A stretch of DNA of 64,000 nucleotides from Undibacterium sp. Jales W-56 (GTDB taxonomy: Bacteria; Pseudomonadota; Gammaproteobacteria; Burkholderiales; Burkholderiaceae_D). Where the stretch lies: contig NZ_JAJLQW010000004.1 in the NCBI RefSeq assembly GCF_025548535.1, positions 62,001 to 126,000 on the forward strand, given 5' to 3'. A program made the position numbers and the translations under genes. The notes below the pieces were generated by a model. It had not been told where the DNA came from. It worked only from the letters and a program-made list of their open reading frames with translations, and did no database searches. This document shows, piece after piece, positions 42,098 through 50,364 of the stretch (its first letter is position 1; every line of letters starts with the position of its first letter).

Positions 42098-44917
42098 TTA
42101 GAACTTGTAGTTAGCGCCCAGCAGATACGATCTGCCGTAGGTAACTTTATTTGTGATCACGTTCGGATCATTCGCATATTCCTGGAATGGGGTATTGGTC
42201 CAGTTATTCGCCTGGAACAAAACAGACAAACCTTTAAACCAGCCGGTCTGGAATTCGTAAGAAGCTTGCAGATCGATGATCGTCTCGCCTTTTACCATGG
42301 TCAACTGTTGATTGTCCTGGAAATCGCTGACCTGACCCAGGAAATCAGAACGCTTACGTGCCGCCCATGCCACCTGGAAGCCATTTTTCTCATAGTACAG
42401 GCGCAGATTGCTGACACGCTTGGACAAACCTGGCAATGGAATATTGACTGCATTGAATGCCACATTACCAAAACCAAATGCCGGCAACGTGATTTCACTT
42501 GAGGTATCGGAGTGATTGACCATCACACCGAAACCATCCAGCCATGGGGTGACGAGAGAGAAAGGAATATTCAGCGCGACTTCAAAACCGCTGATATTAC
42601 CGCCCTGACCATTACGTGGCGCCGTCATCAAGCCGACCGTAGAGCCTTGATACTTACCAGTGAGCGGCAACGGTGTATTGGCGCTGGTATATGGTTTGAA
42701 ATCAAAGGTCGTTGGCGCGCGATAAATGTAAGTGTCTAACTGCTTGTAGAAGCCGGCAACACTCAGATAGCCTTTTTTGCCGAAATATTTTTCGTAAGAG
42801 ATATCCAGCGATTTAGCGCTGAATGGCTTCAGGTTAGGATTGCCGCCAGTACCGGTCAGGATAGGATTAGTTCCTTGTGTTGTGACGCCGAACTGGTTAC
42901 TGGAGCGCATATCATCCATATTGGCACGGGACAATACTTTAGCCGCACCCAGACGAATGAATTGCTCGCGACCGATTTCAAACGAGACGTTCAGACTTGG
43001 CAATACATCGGAGTAGGTAGTGCCGCCGCTGATAGTTTTCGATGGACAGGTTGCGGCAGTAATACCTGTGCAATTGGCCGTATCGACCTGATTACCGGTT
43101 GATGACTGATCGGTATGAACGAACTGGGTACCAAAATTACCTCGGTAATTCAAACCGAACAGCTGACCATCCAGATCGCCCATCGCATATGCAGTAGTGA
43201 CTTTCTCATGCACTGACCAGTCTTTGGCCAGCACAGACGCATCAATCCACTGCGCCAGATCATAGACGGAACCGAGAGAGTTCGACGGATCCCAGGAAGC
43301 CACTTGCAAGCCTGTCGTACCCGCAGTAGCAACGGCAGAGCCAGGCATAGTGACTGCAGCGTAACCGCCGCCGCCTTTGACGACCAGACGACCTTCCTGA
43401 CCGCTACGGATTTTTTCACGATCCGAAAAATTCAAGCCGAAATGAGCTGCCACGATAGGGCCAAAACTCACATCGCGGCTTGCTGTCAGCCGTATCGAAT
43501 CGGCCTTGTCATTCAAGGTTGGCAAAGCAACATAACCCGCTTGCGGCGTGTTTGGGCCACCGCCCCAGCCATTGACGTCGGTCAGCTTGGCAACGGCACG
43601 ATCAGCATAATTCAAGGAAGTGGTGTACTTCACATCATTGAAGTTACCGCCGTTAAAACCGGTATAAGAAATCGAGCCAAGCGAAGCTATTGGAGTATCG
43701 CCAGGCTGACCTGCTGTTGTTTCAAAACGGGAAGCGTTTTTATTTGCCTTGGAATGAGACAAATCCGCATCCAGAGTCCAGTCATCCAGTTTCAATGAGC
43801 TGTTCCAGCCTATCGAGGTCAATTTATCGTCAGCAGATTCCTGATGATTACGGACCACGCCTTTGTAGTTACTGAAAGTACCGCTAGTTGCAACACCGTT
43901 CACGATAGTTGCGTTGGACAAGACGCCGTTAGGATCATATCCGCCGGCAGAACCGGCAATCGCACCCTCCAGGCCGGTCTTCTTTTGCGCCGTATAGCCA
44001 GACGAGTAGAAAACATCGACGGTGGATTTGAAGTTTTTATTCGGCTTGAACTGCAGAGTCAACGATGCGCCGTCACGATTACTTTTGGCAGTCTCTGTAT
44101 CCGCCTTAAAACCGCCCAGGCTAACTACCTTAGCGCCGTTGTAATCAACGGTAGGCGCATAGCCGCCCCAAGAATCGAATTTTTGCTGCGCGCCGGTGTC
44201 TTCTTTAAACTTCGTCACACCCAGCGCAATGCCGATAGTACGGTCGGCAAATTGATCAACGTAAGAGAACGAGGCACGATCACCAGTACCCTCGGATGGC
44301 GTCAGGACGCCTGTACGTTGTTTACGATAACTGGCGGCGATCACGCGCTTGCCAAAATCCAGCGGTTGCAGCGTGTGCAAATCAATCGTCGCAGCCAAGC
44401 CTTGGCCAATCAGGCTGGCATCCGGCGTTTTGTAGATCAATACCGAACCCATCAATTCCGCTGGGAACAGATCAAATTCCGGCGCGCGTGCATTACCGGT
44501 CGATGCCTGCTCACGGCCGTTCAGCAAAGAACCATTGAAACTTGGTGCCAGACCGCGAACACTGACATCCGCTGCTTTACCTGAAGTGCGACTGCGTTGC
44601 GCAGTGACGCCCGGCAAGCGCGCAATCGACTCGGCAACACTGGCATCCGGCAATTTACCGATATCTTCAGCGGAAATCGCTTCAACGATGGAACTGTTGT
44701 TTCTCTTGATGTCGATCGCCGCCTCAATACCGCGGCGAATACCGGTCACAACAACGGTGTTCGTCTCATCCGCTTTGGCAGCGTCAGCTTGTTGCGCATA
44801 GGTGTTGCCTGCAGATGCAGAGATCAACACGGCACATGCAGCCGCAATCGGTGTCACATTGAATGCAAAGCGATTGATGGCGACACCCCCATCCTGCTTC
44901 TTTTTAAAGCTAGTCAT
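42098..44917 (-). CDS. TonB-dependent outer-membrane receptor (Xanthomonas/Caulobacter class), likely for maltodextrins
   Basis: 939 residues from the ATG at 44917, with AAGGAG upstream; the longer frame to 45013 has no ribosome site. A long signal peptide ends near NTYAQQ. TonB box region TNTVVVTGIR is at about residues 52-61, then a plug (SAEDIGKLPDASVAESIARLPGV, and VRGLAPSFNGSLLNGREQ) and a 22-strand-type barrel ending in Phe (LLGANYKF), the outer-membrane sorting signal. The protein takes up a ligand by energy from TonB-ExbBD. Maltodextrin is inferred from the neighbours and shared operators. Its control region holds one HexR-like site and two LacI-like sites. Confidence 0.9.
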   Translation of the reverse strand: MTSFKKKQDGGVAINRFAFNVTPIAAACAVLISASAGNTYAQQADAAKADETNTVVVTGIRRGIEAAIDIKRNNSSIVEAISAEDIGKLPDASVAESIARLPGVTAQRSRTSGKAADVSVRGLAPSFNGSLLNGREQASTGNARAPEFDLFPAELMGSVLIYKTPDASLIGQGLAATIDLHTLQPLDFGKRVIAASYRKQRTGVLTPSEGTGDRASFSYVDQFADRTIGIALGVTKFKEDTGAQQKFDSWGGYAPTVDYNGAKVVSLGGFKADTETAKSNRDGASLTLQFKPNKNFKSTVDVFYSSGYTAQKKTGLEGAIAGSAGGYDPNGVLSNATIVNGVATSGTFSNYKGVVRNHQESADDKLTSIGWNSSLKLDDWTLDADLSHSKANKNASRFETTAGQPGDTPIASLGSISYTGFNGGNFNDVKYTTSLNYADRAVAKLTDVNGWGGGPNTPQAGYVALPTLNDKADSIRLTASRDVSFGPIVAAHFGLNFSDREKIRSGQEGRLVVKGGGGYAAVTMPGSAVATAGTTGLQVASWDPSNSLGSVYDLAQWIDASVLAKDWSVHEKVTTAYAMGDLDGQLFGLNYRGNFGTQFVHTDQSSTGNQVDTANCTGITAATCPSKTISGGTTYSDVLPSLNVSFEIGREQFIRLGAAKVLSRANMDDMRSSNQFGVTTQGTNPILTGTGGNPNLKPFSAKSLDISYEKYFGKKGYLSVAGFYKQLDTYIYRAPTTFDFKPYTSANTPLPLTGKYQGSTVGLMTAPRNGQGGNISGFEVALNIPFSLVTPWLDGFGVMVNHSDTSSEITLPAFGFGNVAFNAVNIPLPGLSKRVSNLRLYYEKNGFQVAWAARKRSDFLGQVSDFQDNQQLTMVKGETIIDLQASYEFQTGWFKGLSVLFQANNWTNTPFQEYANDPNVITNKVTYGRSYLLGANYKF

Positions 44918-45019
44918 TACCCGTCTCCTTGATTTTTTATAAAAAACCCAACTCCAGCAGCAAATTCTTGGCAGCTCAAACTTTTTATCACTATCGCTAA
45001 CTTGATGCCCCAAAACGAG

Positions 45020-45047
45020 TTTGTACTAAAACTAAATTACATGTCAA
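45020..45047 (-). promoter_or_regulatory. Promoter of the TonB receptor gene
   Basis: On the minus strand TTGACA (45047-45042) and TACAAA (45025-45020) are 16 bases apart. The minus 10 region is part of a 15-base stretch also found at the MFS transporter promoter. Confidence 0.5.
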
Positions 45048-45144
45048 TTTATTTTTACGTGTTTACGCGAAACAAAATCAGTTCACCCTAGAGATAAACT
45101 ACTATGTGCGTTGCGTTTGAGCCACAGTATTTTGACTATTTTTA

Positions 45145-45159
45145 TGTAGCTATACTACA
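45145..45159. promoter_or_regulatory. HexR-like operator upstream of the TonB receptor
   Basis: TGTAGCTATACTACA, extended outward to a 23-bp symmetrical element (45141-45163). A further half site TGTAGTAATT follows at 45168. Located about 100 bp upstream of the receptor promoter. Confidence 0.65.
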
Positions 45160-45186
45160 TAAATATTATGTAGTAATTCGATTTAT

Positions 45187-45231
45187 CCAAAGCGCATTGG
45201 TTTTATTACATCAATTTTCAAAGCGCATTGG
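45187..45231. promoter_or_regulatory. Pair of degenerate LacI-type operators upstream of the TonB receptor
   Basis: CCAAAGCGCATTGG at 45187-45200 and TCAAAGCGCATTGG at 45218-45231 match the perfect sites at 32037-32088 except for one or two bases. The centres are 31 bp apart, nearly the 32 bp of the other pair. Confidence 0.7.
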
Positions 45232-45348
45232 ATTTTTTGTGGTTTCCTTGAAAATAAATGATTACTTAAAACATCCACCGAAGATTAGCGGTCGCAAGGG
45301 TAAAATTCTGAGGTAAATTCCTTCCTTTTTTAGAAAAAGAGTCACCTC

Positions 45349-45792
45349 ATGGCGCGCCTGAATCTGATATTTCCCGAAAATCAGTATTGCTACACCACCT
45401 TACTCACCGTACGCGTCACCGACATCAATGCGGCCAATCATCTTGGCAATGACTCGATGATTTCCATGATCTCTGAGGCGCGGGCGCGTTTTTTATTTGA
45501 ATTCGGGATTGGCGAAACACAAGGCAACGGCACGGGAATTATCGTGACCGATCTTGCCACCACCTACAAAGCCGAGGCGCATGCGCGCGACCAGTTGCAA
45601 TTTGAGGTCGGCGTGATGGACTTTAATAAATATGGCGGCGACATCACCTTCCGCATCACGCGACCGCACGATCACAGCCTGATTGCGATGGCTAAATCCG
45701 GCTTCGTTTTTTATGACTATAAAAAAGCGACGGTGGTAGCGATGCCTGACGACTTCCGTCATAAATTCCCGCTCGTCAATTGGCTGGCCTGA
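45349..45792 (+). CDS. Acyl-CoA thioesterase-like protein (hotdog fold, 4HBT type)
   Basis: 147 residues. The pattern VRVTDINAANHLGNDSMISMISEARARFLFEFGI is the hotdog-fold thioesterase core; the Asp of the D-x-N-x-x-N-H stretch lies where the catalytic Asp of 4HBT/YbgC proteins is found. IIVTDLATTYKAEAHARDQLQFEVGV is the second strand region. No signal peptide, so cytoplasmic. It hydrolyses some acyl-CoA or related thioester, substrate unknown. The start is the ATG at 45349; upstream is the TonB receptor control region, and a flavin reductase-like gene follows after 38 bases, perhaps in the same transcript. Confidence 0.8.
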   Translation: MARLNLIFPENQYCYTTLLTVRVTDINAANHLGNDSMISMISEARARFLFEFGIGETQGNGTGIIVTDLATTYKAEAHARDQLQFEVGVMDFNKYGGDITFRITRPHDHSLIAMAKSGFVFYDYKKATVVAMPDDFRHKFPLVNWLA

Positions 45793-45830
45793 GCGCTACT
45801 CCCCCCTCACTTTTCTAGAAAGCTCCCATT

Positions 45831-46457
45831 ATGTTGATTGATTTTGCCACCCTGGAACCGCGCATGGCTTACTTCTGGATGGCTTCCACCATCACGCCGC
45901 GCCCGGTTGCATGGGTATCGACCCGTGCCAACAATGGACGAACGAATTTGGCACCATTCAGCTTTTTCCAGATGATTACACCTTCGCCGCCGACGCTGAT
46001 GATCTCGCCGCTGGTAAATAGCAATGGCAGCATGAAAGATACCGTCAGGAACATCGAGGAAACCGGTGAATTTGTGGTCAATCTGGTGTCGCATGATCTG
46101 GTGCAACTGATGAATGAAACATCATTTGGCTACGACGCAGAAATCAGCGAATTTGAGCAATGCGGCGTTACGGCCCAGCCTTCGGCCATCGTGCAAGCGC
46201 CGCGCGTCCAGGGGACGCCGGTCAGTTTTGAATGCAAACTGAGTCGGCTCATGCCCTACCCCGAGCATGCGCCGTCTTGCTATGTGATTTTTGGTGAAGT
46301 CGTGGCGGCCCATATTGACGACCTCATTCTGGGTGAGGACAAGCAGATTGATCCCATGAAACTCGATCTGGTTTCACGCATGGGTGCCGACTGGTATGGC
46401 CGGACGAAAGCGTCGGAAAATTTTACGTTAACCAGACCGGCAGGCTGGGCGCGCTGA
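45831..46457 (+). CDS. Flavin reductase-like FMN-binding protein
   Basis: 208 residues. STITPRPVAWVSTRANNGRTNLAPFSFFQMITPSPPTLMISP is the FMN-binding core of the flavin reductase-like (DIM6/NTAB) family, and IEETGEFVVNLVS follows as usual. Members reduce flavins with NAD(P)H or simply bind FMN. Cytoplasmic. Its position near the TonB receptor and within 4 kb of the halogenase makes it a candidate supplier of reduced flavin, an inference only. The stop is 20 bases from the convergent hypothetical gene. Confidence 0.85.
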   Translation: MLIDFATLEPRMAYFWMASTITPRPVAWVSTRANNGRTNLAPFSFFQMITPSPPTLMISPLVNSNGSMKDTVRNIEETGEFVVNLVSHDLVQLMNETSFGYDAEISEFEQCGVTAQPSAIVQAPRVQGTPVSFECKLSRLMPYPEHAPSCYVIFGEVVAAHIDDLILGEDKQIDPMKLDLVSRMGADWYGRTKASENFTLTRPAGWAR

Positions 46458-46476
46458 CTTGCTGGAAATGCTTTGA

Positions 46477-46986
46477 CTAAGGCAAGCGGGTCGATACCGA
46501 CGTCACCTGCGCGCCAAAGAACGAGGCATCAATCCTGAACGCCTCTTTGATACGCTGCTGCCCCGCTGCATCGTCGGGCAATTGAAATACCACGGTCAGA
46601 TATTTGGGTGTGCCGCCGGGCCGGGGAGTTGAGGCAGCAGCCATTGGCGCTTGCGATGCCTGCGAAGATGTCGCCTGGGGTGCGGCTGCCGGACTGGCGT
46701 CATCGTCCGCCAGCAAATACGCCAGTTCGACAGCGATTTCTGATTCATTGACTATGATGCTGGTATGCGGTTCCGGCCACTTTTTTTGGCCGCCGCTGCC
46801 GATCGCAAATCCGCCGGTGCATTCATATTCGGTGTCAGATACTTTTGCATAATGAAAAGGCGCCCAGCCGGGGAGATTATATTTTTTGATCGCAGCCGAC
46901 TCTATGGCTTGCGCATAGGTGCCGCCATTGGCGATCATGCCGACCGGCAGAAATGACGCGCCTTCGTTTTTATCTTGATCCGACAT
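46477..46986 (-). CDS. Hypothetical protein with Ala/Pro/Ser linker
   Basis: 169 residues, family not recognised. There is no signal peptide or membrane segment. Residues 1-95 look like a folded domain (KKYNLPGWAPFHYAKVSDTEYECTGGFAIGSGGQKKWPEPHTSIIV), 96-128 are a low-complexity Ala/Pro/Ser/Gln linker, and 129-169 form a short second domain (KYLTVVFQLPDDAAGQQRIKEAFRIDASFFGAQVTSVS). It is convergent with the flavin reductase-like gene and divergent from the RNase H-like gene. Codon use is like its neighbours, so it is probably a real gene. Confidence 0.6.
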   Translation of the reverse strand: MSDQDKNEGASFLPVGMIANGGTYAQAIESAAIKKYNLPGWAPFHYAKVSDTEYECTGGFAIGSGGQKKWPEPHTSIIVNESEIAVELAYLLADDDASPAAAPQATSSQASQAPMAAASTPRPGGTPKYLTVVFQLPDDAAGQQRIKEAFRIDASFFGAQVTSVSTRLP

Positions 46987-47041
46987 TATTCACCTAAGGT
47001 ATTTGTTGTACAGTCACAGCACCCAGTTTATACGAGCATCC

Positions 47042-47719
47042 ATGCCAACTCACGCTTTACTATTATCGATTGCCTTTAAAGCGGAACTGGCACAAAGCCG
47101 TCGCCTGGTGAAATCCGGTCAATTCAGCGACGATGCTGCGCTCAAACGCGTGCTGCTCAAACAAGCCGGCGATTCCGGGCTCGATGCACTGGTGCTGCAA
47201 CGTCAATCGGCGCATCAAAAACGCATCTCGTCTTCAGCACTGCGCCGACAAAGAGCAGCCGATAAGGCACTGCGCAGGCAAACTAAGGCTACGGTCAATA
47301 TCGATGCCGGCGGCGCTATCTGGCGGGCCTGGTTTGACGGTTCCGCGCATCCGAATCCGGGGAAAATCGGCATCGGCGCGCTGCTGATCAGCCCTACCGG
47401 GGAACGCACTGAAATCAGCGAGCGCAGATCGGACGGCGATAATAATGAAGCCGAATTCCATGCCTTGCAAAGCGTCCTATCACAGGCACTGGCATCGGGC
47501 GCAGACATTTTGCATATCTGCGGCGACAGCCGTGTCGTCATCGATGCCCTGAACGCGCAAAAAAACCGCGCTTTCCCCTCAGCTATTTTGCAAACGCATT
47601 ATTTGCAAAGTCTGAATCTGATCCGCCAATTTAAAGACTTGCGCCTGAACTGGATTCCCAGAGAAAAAAATGCCGAGGCAGATGCATTATCACAAGCGGC
47701 GATACAAAAAATTTTGTAA
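47042..47719 (+). CDS. RNase H-like protein with helical N-terminal extension
   Basis: 225 residues from the ATG at 47042; an upstream in-frame start at 47003 is possible. Residues about 95-225 are a ribonuclease H fold: WRAWFDGSAHPNPGKIGIGALL (first Asp), NNEAEFHALQSVL (Glu), HICGDSRVVIDAL (Asp) and EKNAEADALSQAA (last Asp), so the metal-binding carboxylates are present. Residues 1-90 are Lys/Arg/Gln-rich and probably helical; they may help nucleic-acid binding. The protein may cleave RNA in RNA-DNA hybrids, but it is not the housekeeping rnhA type. It converges on lnt with 11 bases between. Confidence 0.82.
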   Translation: MPTHALLLSIAFKAELAQSRRLVKSGQFSDDAALKRVLLKQAGDSGLDALVLQRQSAHQKRISSSALRRQRAADKALRRQTKATVNIDAGGAIWRAWFDGSAHPNPGKIGIGALLISPTGERTEISERRSDGDNNEAEFHALQSVLSQALASGADILHICGDSRVVIDALNAQKNRAFPSAILQTHYLQSLNLIRQFKDLRLNWIPREKNAEADALSQAAIQKIL

Positions 47720-47730
47720 GGCTGCGCAGT

Positions 47731-49269
47731 TTATCCGGCACTAGAGCGAGACTGACGACCAGAGAGATGCGCCAGCAACAAGGCCAGCGCCGCAATCAGG
47801 AGCGCTGCGGCATTTCCCCAGCGCACATATGGCGTCAGGCCGCTGGTTCCCTGCACTGTTGCCCGTAACACCTGCCTGGTCAGGGACTGCGCCTGGGCGA
47901 TTACATGGGCATGCGCATCGATCACCGCCGTTGCCCCGGTATTCGTGGCTCTGAGCATAGGGCGTCCGGTTTCCAATACCCGCATTTGCGATATTTGCAG
48001 ATGCTGCGGGATCGCAATCGAATCGCCATACCAGGCAATATTCGATGCGTTCAGCAATATGGTCGGACTATGCGGGCTCTGCGCCAACTGACGTGCAATT
48101 TCTTCGCCAAATAAATCTTCATAACAAATATTCGGCATGACTAGCTGGTCTTTGACTTGCATCGGCGCTTGCACTACCGCGGCACCGGTAAAATCGCCGA
48201 GCGGAATATGCATCAGGTCGACAAACCAGCGAAACCCGAATGGAATAAATTCACCGAAGGGCACCAGATGATGTTTGTCATAGCGATACGCACGTAAAGC
48301 ATGCTGCCGGGAAAAACCCAGCATGCTATTGGTGTACTTATCAGCGCCGTCGTGAACGCCCAGACCGAGCACCAGATGACTGTCGGTACTCTGGGCAAAT
48401 TCATTTAACAAAGGCAGATAATCGGGCGGTAACTGGCTCGACAACAATGGCAATGCAGTCTCAGGAGTCGCCACCAGATCGGCCGGCGCATTCACGATCA
48501 TATCGTGATACAGGCGCAAGGAATCGCTGACATGGTCGGGGTCGAATTTGACATCCTGCGAAACATTGCCCTGCAATAAGCTCACGCTGATCGGCCGGCC
48601 CGACGGCTGGGTCCACTGCACATTGCGCAGACCCAAGCCCAGGCAAACCAGCGCGACAAGCGCGACCAGCAAACGTAAACGCCAGACCTTTTTGCGTATG
48701 CCCAGCGCCACGGCAGCTGCCAGCAAGGCATTCATCCAGCCCAGTCCATACACGCCCAGCAGGGCGGCAAAGCCCGCCAGCGGACTGCTGGCATGCGCAT
48801 AGCCGGACGCCAGCCACGGAAATCCGGTAAAGACCCAGCCGCGCAAATACTCGGACAGCATCCACAGAGCAGGCATCAGCAGCAATAAGCTGCTGGCATC
48901 GGATAACTGCCAGCGCTGTTTTAATTGTGTACCAAGCAGCAGTACCAGTCCCGCGTAACACGCCAGATAAGCCACCAGCAATGCGAGTGCCGCGATCGCA
49001 AACAACCACGGCATGCCACCGTAACGCGTCATCGCGATCAGCAACCAGCTGACGCCACAAAACAGCCAGCCAAAGGCGTAACTCCAGCCCAGCAAAAACT
49101 GGCGGCGCGCAGATCCGAAGCTGTTCGACTGGCTCATCCAGAAAATCAGCGCAAGGCTGATAATCTGTAACGGCCAGATATGGAAAGGGGCGAACGAAAA
49201 GACATTCAGGCCACCTGCCAGCAAGGACAGCAAGATGGATGAACGCAAAGAAAGATTAAGGGAACGCAA
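47731..49269 (-). CDS. lnt: Apolipoprotein N-acyltransferase
   Basis: 512 residues. An N-terminal multi-span membrane domain (about 1-220) precedes a nitrilase-fold domain. The catalytic Glu is in DLVATPETALPLL, the Lys in RYDKHHLVPFGEFIPF, and the Cys in MPNICYEDLFGEEI, giving the Glu-Lys-Cys triad. It adds the third acyl chain to the N-terminal Cys of lipoproteins in the inner membrane, required for Lol sorting. It lies 43 bases downstream of corC, the normal neighbour. The lipoprotein amylase of this window would be one of its substrates. Confidence 0.95.
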   Translation of the reverse strand: MRSLNLSLRSSILLSLLAGGLNVFSFAPFHIWPLQIISLALIFWMSQSNSFGSARRQFLLGWSYAFGWLFCGVSWLLIAMTRYGGMPWLFAIAALALLVAYLACYAGLVLLLGTQLKQRWQLSDASSLLLLMPALWMLSEYLRGWVFTGFPWLASGYAHASSPLAGFAALLGVYGLGWMNALLAAAVALGIRKKVWRLRLLVALVALVCLGLGLRNVQWTQPSGRPISVSLLQGNVSQDVKFDPDHVSDSLRLYHDMIVNAPADLVATPETALPLLSSQLPPDYLPLLNEFAQSTDSHLVLGLGVHDGADKYTNSMLGFSRQHALRAYRYDKHHLVPFGEFIPFGFRWFVDLMHIPLGDFTGAAVVQAPMQVKDQLVMPNICYEDLFGEEIARQLAQSPHSPTILLNASNIAWYGDSIAIPQHLQISQMRVLETGRPMLRATNTGATAVIDAHAHVIAQAQSLTRQVLRATVQGTSGLTPYVRWGNAAALLIAALALLLAHLSGRQSRSSAG

Positions 49270-49312
49270 GGTTCTTCAACTCAGATGATGACAGTGATGA
49301 GTGCGAGGGACC

Positions 49313-50197
49313 TCAACCTTGTTCATCCGCTGCCAGCACCGGGCGTTTTTCGACCAATAAAATTTGCACCTGGCGCGCATCGGCACGCAAGACTTCAAAA
49401 TGCAGATTGCCGATATTGAACTCCTCCCCCTTATGCGGCACATGCTCAAGATAATTGGTCACAAAACCGCCAATAGTATCGAGTTTTTTATTTGAAAAAT
49501 GCGAACCCAGCACCGTATTGAATTGTTCGATCTCTGTCAGACCCTTAACCCGCCAGCGCACGCCGTCGCCGTTATTTTCCAGGACAATGATATTGTCTTC
49601 TTCTTCATCGAAATCATATTCGTCTTCGATGTCGCCGACGATCTGCTCCAGCACGTCTTCGATGGTGATCAGGCCGGCGATGCCGCCATATTCATCGACC
49701 ACCATCGCCATATGATTACGATTGGCGCGGAAGTCACGCAGCAGAATATTCAAGCGTTTCGATTCCGGGATATACACCACCGGCCGCAACATCACGCGTA
49801 CATCGAAGGATTCTTCGGCGTAATAGCGCAACAGGTCTTTAGCCAGCAGGACTCCGACTACCTTATCGCGATCGCCTTCGATCGCTGGGAAGCGCGAATG
49901 CGCGGTCGACAAGACCTCAGGCATCCATTCTTCAATCGGCTTGGAAATGTCAATCACGTCCATCTGGGAACGCGGCACCATGATGTCGCGTGCAGCAAGG
50001 TCAGATACCTGGAACACCCCTTCTATCATCGCCAGTGCGTCGGCGTCGATCAGGTTACGTTCTTGCGCATCGTGCAGGACCTCCAGCAGTTCAGCGCGGT
50101 TCTCAGGTTCGGGAGAAATCAGTGCGGTCAATCGTTCAAACAATGACCTGTGTGGTTTAACGTCAGATGGTCTGACGCTACTAGAGTGCTCTTGCAT
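49313..50197 (-). CDS. corC: CorC/HlyC family CBS-domain protein (magnesium/cobalt efflux accessory)
   Basis: 294 residues. Two CBS domains (about 70-200) contain DIMVPRSQMDVIDI and NHMAMVVDEYGGIAGLITIEDVLEQIVGDIEDEYD; a C-terminal CorC/HlyC domain follows (WRVKGLTEIEQFNTVLGSHF...TIGGFVTNYLEHVP). There is no membrane domain, as in classic CorC. It is linked to divalent-cation handling, and its gene is usually found with ybeY, phoH and lnt. Here lnt follows as normal, but ybeY is separated by two foreign-looking genes. Confidence 0.92.
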   Translation of the reverse strand: MQEHSSSVRPSDVKPHRSLFERLTALISPEPENRAELLEVLHDAQERNLIDADALAMIEGVFQVSDLAARDIMVPRSQMDVIDISKPIEEWMPEVLSTAHSRFPAIEGDRDKVVGVLLAKDLLRYYAEESFDVRVMLRPVVYIPESKRLNILLRDFRANRNHMAMVVDEYGGIAGLITIEDVLEQIVGDIEDEYDFDEEEDNIIVLENNGDGVRWRVKGLTEIEQFNTVLGSHFSNKKLDTIGGFVTNYLEHVPHKGEEFNIGNLHFEVLRADARQVQILLVEKRPVLAADEQG

Positions 50198-50364
50198 ATA
50201 AGGCTTAACGCCGTTGTTTCAATCCTATAGGATACAACAAATGCGGGCCCGCCCCAAATTTTGCGCGTTTTTTGCGCGATTTAAAGCCTTGCCCCATACC
50301 ATATCCGCATCGCGACCTGCATTATTGGGTGACATCCAACACCTCTCTTTAAGGAGCAAACAGC

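Larger units (their letters stand above)
44918..45348. other. Control region of the TonB receptor, divergent from the thioesterase gene
   Basis: 431 bases, AT-rich, with no gene. It holds a minus-strand promoter, a HexR-like site and a pair of LacI-like sites, listed separately. Confidence 0.75.

Noticed and set aside
45021..45040. TGTA...TACA pair at the TonB receptor promoter as an eighth HexR-like site
   Set aside because: The half sites are 12 bases apart instead of 7, so it does not fit the common form.
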